From the NCBI GenBank assembly GCA_946481495.1, contig CAMLNW010000062.1, forward strand, positions 1 through 11,979: DNA of 11,979 bases, read 5' to 3'. Under the pieces are notes generated by a model, which worked only from the letters and a program-made list of their open reading frames with translations, was not told the origin of the DNA and searched no databases. The position numbers and the translations under genes are program-made. Positions within the stretch are counted from its first letter, which is position 1. The number at the start of each line of letters is the position of its first letter. The DNA is from an uncultured Actinomycetes bacterium. GTDB lineage: Bacteria > Actinomycetota > Thermoleophilia > Solirubrobacterales > Thermoleophilaceae. Below, in pieces: positions 7,247 to 11,979 of this stretch.

Positions 7247-9285
7247 GCGCTGCCGCGCTTCGCTCCGGGCTTCAGGCACTGGTCCTGGCGCTTGGGCGCC
7301 TTGCCACGCCGGACCACGAAGCGGGTGTACTTGCCGATCAGGCCTCCCTGGGACACGCGGATCTCGATCGTCGTTCCCTCGCGGTAGCTCAGCTCGAGGC
7401 GCTTGAAGCGCACGAGGCCCTTACTGCCCACCGTGGCGTTGCCCTGCTTGGCGGCACAACGGGCGTTCTTGGCGCAGCGCGGCTGGACGCGAACACGGAC
7501 CAGCGCACCGCGCGGAGCCCGCACCGTCAGCGTGCTCACCTTGACACCGCTGCCGCGCAGGCTGCCCGCCAGGCGCACGAGCGGGAACGGGCTCAGCAGG
7601 CGTTCCGTCGTCGCCGTCACGGGTGGCTGTGAGACCGGCGGCGGGGTCGTGCCGGTTCCGACCGTGAACGAGCGCGTCGCGACCGTCGTGTTGCCCGCCG
7701 CGTCGTTGGCGCGGAGGCGGAAGGTGTAGGAGCCATCCGCCAGGCGCTGGGTCACGACGTGCGATCCAGCCGACGAGCACGCGCCGAAGCTGGGCGTTCC
7801 CTTGTCGATCGAGCAGTCGAAGCTGGTCGCGCCGCCGATCGAGAACTCGAACAGCGGCGAGTCGTCGGTCGTCGTGCCGAGCGGTCCGAACGTGATCGCC
7901 ACCGTGGGGGCGACGGTGTCGATCGTGAAGCTCGAGGTCGCGACGGTTGGATCGATGTTCCCCGCGACGTCGACGGCCCGCACCTGGAAGCTGTGGGCGC
8001 CGTCGGTCAGCCCGGCATATGCCTTCGGCGATCCACACGGCGCGAAGCTCTCGCTGTCGCGGCGGCACTGGAAGCCGACGCTCGGCCCCTCGTTCGAGCT
8101 GAACGTGAACGACGGGCTCGCGCTGTTGGTCAGGATCGCCGGTCCGCTGCCGATCAGCGTGTCGGGCGCGACCGTGTCGACCGTGAAGGCGTGCGTCTCG
8201 ATCGTCTCGTGGGTGGGAACCGCGTCGACCGCGCGCACGCGGAAGGTGTAGGCCCCGTCGGGGAGTGGCGTCGACGTGAACGTGGCCGCACACGGCACCC
8301 AGATCGGCGTTCCCTGGTCGAGCGAGCAGTGGACGGTCGTCCCGCCCTCAGCGCTGAAGCCGAACGAGGGCGTCGTGTCGTTGGTCGCGGCACCCGGCTC
8401 GGCGGTGATCGCCAGTGTCGGGTTGGTCAGGTCGATCGTGAAGCTCTCGACCGCCGGCGTCGCGTCGACGTTGCCCGCCGCGTCCTTGGCGCGGACGGCG
8501 AACTCGTGCGGGCCCTCCGTCAGCCCGGCGTAGTTCTTCGGCGACGTGCAAGGCGCGAACTGCTCGCTGTCGCGGCGGCACTCGAAGCTGACCGCACCCG
8601 CCGCGCTGAAGGCGAACGACGGGCTCTGGTCGTCGGTCGTCCCGAGTGCCGGGGAGTCGATCGCCGAGCTCGGCGCGACGGTGTCGACCGAGAAGGCGCG
8701 CACTGCCGGCACGCCGATGTTGGTGGCGGCGTCGCTCGCGCGCACGCGGAAGAAGTAGCTCCCGTCAGGCAGCGTCGCTGGCGTGTGCGTGCCGGCGCCT
8801 GAGCACGGTCCGTAGGCCGGCGTGCCTTGGTCGACCGAGCAGACGACCGCGGCGCCGACCTCGGCGGTGAAGCCGAAGGTAGGCGTGTCGTCGTTGGTCG
8901 GGCCGGTCGGTCCGGACGCGACGGAGGCCGCCGGGGCGACGGTGTCGACGATGAAGGAGCGCGTCGCGACGGTCTGCTCGGGGACCGCGTCGGTCGCGCG
9001 CACGCGGAAGGTGTAGGCGCCGTCGGGCAGCGCGGCCGGCGTGTGGCTCGTTCCGCCCGTGCACGGGCCGTAGTTGGCGGTGCCTTGGTCGACCGAGCAC
9101 TCGACGGTCGCGCCGTCCTGGGCCTGGAACATGAATAGCGGCGCGTTGTTATTGACGGGGCCGTCGGGCCCTGAGAGGATCGACAGCGTTGGCGCCCCGC
9201 TCGCGGCGGCCGTCAGCCCGAGCGCAAGGGCCAGCACCGACGCCGCGAGGATCGGAGTACGTAGGGCCTGGTGCAGCGGGAGCAA
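7231..9285 (-). CDS. Secreted protein with six Cys-paired Ig-like repeats
   Basis: A 684-residue protein starting at TTG 9285, the only usual start codon before the signal peptide (about 1-30, hydrophobic core LAASVLALALGL). Six repeats of about 85 residues lie at 32-118, 119-205, 206-289, 290-374, 375-460 and 461-545. Each runs from an N-terminal beta strand through a two-cysteine loop and DGxYxFRVRAxDA to a DTVAP-like end. They are bacterial Ig-like domains of a kind common in secreted actinobacterial proteins. Repeats 1, 2, 4 and 6 have the loop CSxDxGT with cysteines 12 apart. Repeats 3 and 5 have CRRDSExFAPC with cysteines 10 apart, then SPKxYAGLT. A proline linker (548-556) leads to a basic C-terminal domain with cysteines 604, 610, 670 and 681 and the stretch GKYTRFVVRRGKAPKR. 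No LPXTG or C-terminal membrane helix is seen, so attachment would be non-covalent or absent. An adhesive or structural wall role is inferred. Confidence 0.85.
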   Translation of the reverse strand: MLPLHQALRTPILAASVLALALGLTAAASGAPTLSILSGPDGPVNNNAPLFMFQAQDGATVECSVDQGTANYGPCTGGTSHTPAALPDGAYTFRVRATDAVPEQTVATRSFIVDTVAPAASVASGPTGPTNDDTPTFGFTAEVGAAVVCSVDQGTPAYGPCSGAGTHTPATLPDGSYFFRVRASDAATNIGVPAVRAFSVDTVAPSSAIDSPALGTTDDQSPSFAFSAAGAVSFECRRDSEQFAPCTSPKNYAGLTEGPHEFAVRAKDAAGNVDATPAVESFTIDLTNPTLAITAEPGAATNDTTPSFGFSAEGGTTVHCSLDQGTPIWVPCAATFTSTPLPDGAYTFRVRAVDAVPTHETIETHAFTVDTVAPDTLIGSGPAILTNSASPSFTFSSNEGPSVGFQCRRDSESFAPCGSPKAYAGLTDGAHSFQVRAVDVAGNIDPTVATSSFTIDTVAPTVAITFGPLGTTTDDSPLFEFSIGGATSFDCSIDKGTPSFGACSSAGSHVVTQRLADGSYTFRLRANDAAGNTTVATRSFTVGTGTTPPPVSQPPVTATTERLLSPFPLVRLAGSLRGSGVKVSTLTVRAPRGALVRVRVQPRCAKNARCAAKQGNATVGSKGLVRFKRLELSYREGTTIEIRVSQGGLIGKYTRFVVRRGKAPKRQDQCLKPGAKRGSACPTG
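7648..9192 (-). repeat. Tandem Ig-like domain repeats, two types in order A-A-B-A-B-A
   Basis: Six coding repeats of about 255 bases each occupy residues 32-545 of the secreted protein. They fall into two types by cysteine loop: A (CSxDxGT, 12-residue spacing) in repeats 1, 2, 4 and 6, and B (CRRDSE, 10-residue spacing, SPKxYAGLT) in repeats 3 and 5. They are divergent outside the core motifs, so this is not a recent expansion. Confidence 0.75.
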
Positions 9286-9325
9286 GAGCGTGAGTGACGA
9301 ACGCGGCGCAGGGCCGCGGGCAGAA

Positions 9326-9364
9326 GTTCGGAGCCGAACCAGGCAGGCTATCGAACGGGTTCGG
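9326..9364. promoter_or_regulatory. Cluster of GTTCG/CGAAC half-sites in a divergent promoter region
   Basis: Two palindromes lie 12 bases apart: GTTCGG-AG-CCGAAC (9326-9339) and CGAAC-GG-GTTCG (9352-9363), the latter continuing to GTTCGG. That is four half-sites of one motif in 39 bases, within the 127-base gap between the Ig-repeat gene (minus) and the methyltransferase (plus). The cluster brackets the candidate -10 of the minus-strand gene, as a repressor site would. No regulator can be named. Confidence 0.45.
9345..9350 (-). promoter_or_regulatory. Candidate -10 (TAGCCT) for the Ig-repeat gene and its downstream genes
   Basis: The reverse strand reads TAGCCT, matching TANNNT, about 60 bases before the TTG start. 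A leader of about 52 bases would result. No good -35 hexamer is visible at 17-18 bases, so confidence is low. Confidence 0.3.
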
Positions 9365-9400
9365 ACGAAAGCCAGTGCAAAAGCTCGTCGCGCGGCGGCG

Positions 9401-9406
9401 TAAGCT
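9401..9406 (+). promoter_or_regulatory. -10 element (TAAGCT) of a leaderless promoter for the RNA methyltransferase
   Basis: TAAGCT fits TANNNT, and its last T is seven bases before the A of the ATG at 9413, the exact spacing at which transcription starts on the first base of the start codon. No Shine-Dalgarno precedes the ATG, which agrees with a leaderless mRNA, a common arrangement in Actinobacteria. Confidence 0.55.
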
Positions 9407-9412
9407 CACTGC

Positions 9413-10180
9413 ATGGGGGACGACGCCGCTCAGCGCCGATTGGTCGACCGTTTTCGCCAGGCACGCGGGGCTGACGAGTGGGCGATTATGGAGGGATTTC
9501 ACGCGCTGAAGCACGCTTTGCGGTTCGGCGGTGCGATCGAAGCCGTCCTGACGAGCGAGCCGGGCGAGCTCGACCGGCTGGCTGCCGAGCTGGCGCCCGA
9601 CGTCGGAGAACGGTTGCGCGATCTGGCCACTCCGGTCTCCGAGGACGTCTACCGCGAACTCGGCCCGTACGCCCATCACACGCGCGTGGCGGCGATCGCC
9701 CGGCGCCCTGCCTTCGACGCCGCGGCCGTGCTCGCCGCGCGCCCAGACGCGCCGGTCGTCCTGCTCGAGGATCCGCGCCATCACGGCAACCTCGGAGCCG
9801 TCGTCCGTGTCGCGGCGGGAGCCGACGCCGCCGGCGTCATCACCACCGGCGAGCAGGATCCGTGGGACCCGGTCGCGATCCGCGGCTCCGGCGGGCTCCA
9901 CTTCGCGCTGCCGGTCGGCCGGATCGGCGGCGTTGAGCACCTCGATCGCGCCGGCCGCCCGCTGTTCGCGATCGACCCCGAGGGCGACGCGATCGACCCG
10001 CGTGCCCTGCCACCTGACGCGATCTACGCCTTTGGCAGCGAGCGCCACGGCCTCAGCACAGATGCCATCGCCGCCGCCGACGGCCACCTGCGCATCCCGA
10101 TGCGCCCCGGCGTCTCCAGCCTCAACCTCGCGACCTCCGTCGCGGCCGTCCTCTTCGCCTGGCGGCTGGCCGGCGCGTGA
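9413..10180 (+). CDS. SpoU/TrmH-family RNA 2'-O-methyltransferase
   Basis: The 255-residue protein is a SPOUT-class methyltransferase that transfers a methyl group from S-adenosylmethionine to a ribose 2'-OH in tRNA or rRNA. Motif 1 is DPRHHGNLGAVVR (120-132), with the catalytic-type Arg132. Motif 2 is FGSERHGLS (207-215). Motif 3 runs from IPM (228) to SSLNLATSVA (235-244). Together these build the knotted SAM-binding C-terminal half. The N-terminal half (EGFHALKHALRFG at 27-39) matches the substrate-recognition region of the family. Length and motifs are normal, so it should be active. The exact target nucleotide cannot be read from sequence. The gene is transcribed away from the surface-protein genes, its ATG appears leaderless, and it ends in a strong terminator. 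Confidence 0.9.
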   Translation: MGDDAAQRRLVDRFRQARGADEWAIMEGFHALKHALRFGGAIEAVLTSEPGELDRLAAELAPDVGERLRDLATPVSEDVYRELGPYAHHTRVAAIARRPAFDAAAVLAARPDAPVVLLEDPRHHGNLGAVVRVAAGADAAGVITTGEQDPWDPVAIRGSGGLHFALPVGRIGGVEHLDRAGRPLFAIDPEGDAIDPRALPPDAIYAFGSERHGLSTDAIAAADGHLRIPMRPGVSSLNLATSVAAVLFAWRLAGA

Positions 10181-10190
10181 GTAGAGCTAG

Positions 10191-10221
10191 AACCCGCCCG
10201 GGCCTTACCCCCGGGCGGGTT
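10191..10221. terminator. Bidirectional hairpin terminator between convergent genes
   Basis: A perfect 12-bp stem, AACCCGCCCGGG (10191-10202) with CCCGGGCGGGTT (10210-10221), encloses a 7-base loop. It lies 10 bases after the methyltransferase stop and 17 bases before the end of the minus-strand gene, so it can serve both. The T run is short, as is usual in GC-rich actinobacteria. Confidence 0.85.
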
Positions 10222-10237
10222 CGCCGTACCGCCGTCG

Positions 10238-11313
10238 CTAGCGGCCGTCTTGCGGCGTGGCGACCACGGCACCGCCGCGGCGCACGCCCTCGAGCAGTCG
10301 TACGTTCAGTCGCTGGACACCGACCGGGCGGCCGGCGGCCTTGGTGCGCAGGTCAACGATCAGTCGCGCCCGGGAGCCGGCGAGGTCACGCGGGACCCAG
10401 AGGGAGACGGAGCTGCCGTTGCCGACCCACCAGGTGCTGCGCTTGACGTTCGTCGTGCGCGTTCCGGCTGTCTCGCCGACGCCGCTGGTCACGAGCCAGG
10501 CCCGCACGCTGACGCGGCAGGTCGGCACGCCGACGCAGCGGGCGACGCCGAGATCGACGCGGTTGCCCTGGTAGGGGGCGGGCAGGCCGCGGCGCCAGTT
10601 GAAGGCGATCCGCGCCGGCTTCCTCACTGGCTTGGCCTTTGCGGGAGCGGGCTCGTCACCCGCCGCGGCGAGACCGTCGCCGCGCAGCACGATCAGCATC
10701 GGCTCGCCCTCGCCGATGATCGCCAGCGTCGCCTCGGCGTGCTCGGCCTCGTGAAGGTGCTCGCGCTGGAGGGAGCCGAGCGCGGGATCGCGACCATCGA
10801 CTGGAAGAAGACGTTGCCGCTGTTCTGCATCGTCACCGTGTGCGTCGCGCTCTCGCCGACGACGGCGGCGCCGAAGTCGACCGGGTTGGGGGTCGCCGTC
10901 ACCTGGCGCAGGCCTCCGGTGCCGGTCAGCTCTGCGGTGAAGTCGACGCCGCCGGCGCTGACCTTCAGCGTCGCGTGGTACTCACGCGGCTCGGTCGGGT
11001 TGAACTGGACGCCGAGCCCGCAGGTCGAGCCGGGGGAGAAGTTGCCGCCGCCGCAGCCGTCCCAGGCGAACCAGAACGCGCTCGCGTCCGGCCCGGTGAT
11101 CTGGGTCGACAGCTGGGCCCAGTCGGCGCCCACGTTCTGGACGTTGAAGCCGGTCTGCGACCCGCCACGGTTGAGCTCGACGATGCCGAAGTCGTGGGAG
11201 CCGGGGTTGATCGTCAGCTGCGGATCCTCGGCCAGCGCAGTACTAGGGAGAGCAAGCAGCATGCACGCCACCAGACAACCAACAAGATGCTTGAGGAATG
11301 TGAGTGAGGACAC
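10238..11313 (-). CDS. Secreted ASH/choice-of-anchor-D-like protein, frameshifted in repeat 2
   Basis: From GTG 11313 the product begins with a signal peptide (cut likely after STALA, residue 28). Repeat 1 (about 32-134) starts LTINPGSHDFGIVELNRGG and has cysteines at 87 and 98. Repeat 2 starts VTATPNPVDFGAAVVGESATH. Both match the N-terminal strand pattern of ASH/HYDIN-like, choice-of-anchor-D domains. Frame is lost between about 10745 and 10800. The first frame runs into unrelated basic sequence and stops at 10693 (206 residues), while the adjacent frame carries on the domain (EATLAIIGEGEPMLIVLRGDGLAA). It then runs through a Lys/Pro linker to a C-terminal domain with one cysteine pair, ending at 10238. 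The total length is one base short of a whole number of codons (or two long). An open stretch up to 11427 before the GTG is not favoured, because it would put about 38 residues ahead of the signal peptide. Function beyond a surface role is unknown. Confidence 0.75.
10745..10800 (-). other. Frameshift zone in the ASH-like gene
   Basis: Upstream coding follows one frame as far as VFFQSMVAI, and perhaps further to a TFTRPSTP stretch. The continuing EATLAIIGEGEP lies in another frame. Compared with repeat 1, the middle of repeat 2 also seems about 15-20 residues short, so a small deletion rather than a single-base slip is possible. Confidence 0.65.
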
Positions 11314-11337
11314 GGCGAGTCCGATCTGTAGTTGCTG

Positions 11338-11378
11338 AGCCAACCAGCCTTTTGGCCGGAGAATTCGGCCCGTTGGCT
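11338..11378. repeat. Nested inverted repeats in a divergent promoter region
   Basis: AGCCAAC (11338-11344) pairs with GTTGGCT (11372-11378), and inside them GGCCG (11354-11358) pairs with CGGCC (11366-11370) around GAGAATT. They lie in the 142-base gap between the ASH-like gene and the right FAD oxidoreductase. An operator is possible, but the arms are short. The rest of the gap holds only the -10 described at 11444. Confidence 0.35.
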
Positions 11379-11443
11379 GAATTAGGGGATTGATCGGTCC
11401 GACATTCGTCCAACCTGAGCGCTGCAAGCTCGCGTTCGCCGGT

Positions 11444-11449
11444 TAGTCT
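11444..11449 (+). promoter_or_regulatory. -10 element (TAGTCT) of a leaderless promoter for the right FAD oxidoreductase
   Basis: TAGTCT fits TANNNT and ends exactly seven bases before the GTG at 11456, putting transcription start on the first base of the start codon. There is no Shine-Dalgarno sequence before the GTG. This supports GTG 11456 as the true start. Confidence 0.55.
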
Positions 11450-11455
11450 CAGCAC

Positions 11456-11979
11456 GTGACCCCCAGCGAGATCTCCGTCGATTCCGTTTCGCCTGGCGAT
11501 AGCGAGTGGGACGCGTCTCGGCAGGCGTTCAACCTGGCCGCCGACCAGCGGCCCGAGCTGATCGCCTACCCGGAGAGCGCGGAGGGCGTCGTGGCCGCCA
11601 TCGACCTCGCGCGCGCGAGAGGGCTGCGCGTGGCGCCGCAACGCACCGGTCACGCCGCCCAGGCGATCGAGTCGCTCGCCGGCTGCCTGCTGCTGCGCAC
11701 CGATCGCATGACCGGCGTCGAGGTCGATGCCGCGGCGCGGACGGCCCGGATCGCCGGTGGCGCGCTCTGGGGAGAGGTGTCCGACGCGACCACTCCGCAC
11801 GGCCTCGCGCCGATCGCCGGCTCGTCGCGAACCGTCGGCGTCGCCGGCTACCACCTCGGTGGCGGTCTCAGCCTCGCCTCGCGCAAGCTTGGCCTGGCGG
11901 CCAACGCCGTCCGGGCGATCGAGCTCGTCACCGCCGACGGCAGCCTCGTCCGCGCGACCGCCGACAGCGAGCCCGAGCT
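11456..11979 (+). CDS. FAD-binding oxidoreductase, PCMH/BBE type (N-terminal part, cut by window edge)
   Basis: From GTG 11456 the frame is open to the window end (174 complete codons). The fold is again the PCMH-type FAD-binding domain: LIAYPESAEGVVAAIDLARARG (a pattern shared with the left oxidoreductase), then RVAPQRTGHAAQA with His66 at the position of the flavin-linking histidine. ARIAGGALWGEV and VGVAGYHLGGGLSLASRKLGLA (128-149) follow; the latter is the glycine-rich pyrophosphate-binding stretch. Where bicovalent berberine-bridge enzymes have a cysteine, this protein has Ser123-Ser124, so at most a single histidyl link is expected. No signal peptide is present, so it is probably cytoplasmic. 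The substrate is unknown. It is a distant paralogue of the oxidoreductase at the left edge; RTGH replaces AGGH before the histidine. Its promoter appears leaderless, and it diverges from the ASH-like gene. Confidence 0.9.
   Translation, partial: MTPSEISVDSVSPGDSEWDASRQAFNLAADQRPELIAYPESAEGVVAAIDLARARGLRVAPQRTGHAAQAIESLAGCLLLRTDRMTGVEVDAAARTARIAGGALWGEVSDATTPHGLAPIAGSSRTVGVAGYHLGGGLSLASRKLGLAANAVRAIELVTADGSLVRATADSEPE

Noticed and set aside
7648..9192. Direct repeats as a CRISPR array or transposon array
   Set aside because: The period is about 255 bases, in frame, and encodes Ig-like domains; there are no short identical repeats with unique spacers.
9352..9363. LexA/SOS box (CGAAC N4 GTTCG)
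   Set aside because: The half-sites match, but the spacer is 2 bases instead of 4, and neither adjacent gene is a DNA-repair gene.
9149..10087. A 312-codon minus-strand frame across the methyltransferase and the start of the Ig-repeat gene
   Set aside because: The plus strand carries all three SpoU motifs, and the end of the frame overlaps a signal peptide in another frame.
11314..11427. Start at 11427 for the ASH-like protein
   Set aside because: It would put about 38 extra residues before the signal peptide, inside a region that looks intergenic.

Overview
The window comes from a very GC-rich bacterium (roughly 70% by eye, with strong G/C bias at third codon positions). It reads as an actinobacterium, probably of the Thermoleophilia/Solirubrobacterales type. 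That placement is an inference from the style of the secreted proteins (Cys-paired Ig-like repeats and a basic Cys-containing C-terminal domain), the TANNNT leaderless promoters and the frequent GTG/TTG starts. No rRNA, tRNA, CRISPR array, insertion sequence or phage gene is visible.

Layout, left to right. (1) Positions 1-414, minus: the N-terminal 138 residues of a PCMH/BBE-type FAD-binding oxidoreductase, cut by the window edge. (2) 584-2353, minus: a large LuxR-type regulator with a helical-repeat N-terminus and a C-terminal helix-turn-helix. (3) 2408-3797 and 3802-4713, plus: an MBOAT O-acyltransferase and an SGNH-fold protein. This is a two-gene cell-surface acylation module, and the MBOAT gene carries a one-base frameshift. 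(4) 9285 back to 4720, minus: four tightly packed genes encoding a six-repeat Ig-like secreted protein, a proline-rich membrane-anchored protein, a transmembrane pseudokinase with a large predicted extracytoplasmic part, and a small six-cysteine secreted protein. (5) 9413-10180, plus: a SpoU/TrmH-family RNA 2'-O-methyltransferase, apparently leaderless, ending at a strong hairpin terminator shared with its convergent neighbour. (6) 11313 back to 10238, minus: a secreted ASH/choice-of-anchor-D-like protein whose reading frame is broken in its second repeat. (7) 11456-11979, plus: the N-terminus of a second FAD-binding oxidoreductase, apparently leaderless with a GTG start, cut by the window edge.

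Most of the window is devoted to the cell envelope: surface acylation, secreted repeat proteins and a membrane pseudokinase. The least conventional part is the four-gene locus at 4720-9285, in which a kinase-fold protein lacking nearly all catalytic residues is co-oriented with secreted and anchored surface proteins. A cluster of GTTCG/CGAAC half-sites sits in the divergent promoter region ahead of it. Two otherwise normal genes each contain a single frameshift, so sequence errors should be excluded before either is called a pseudogene.
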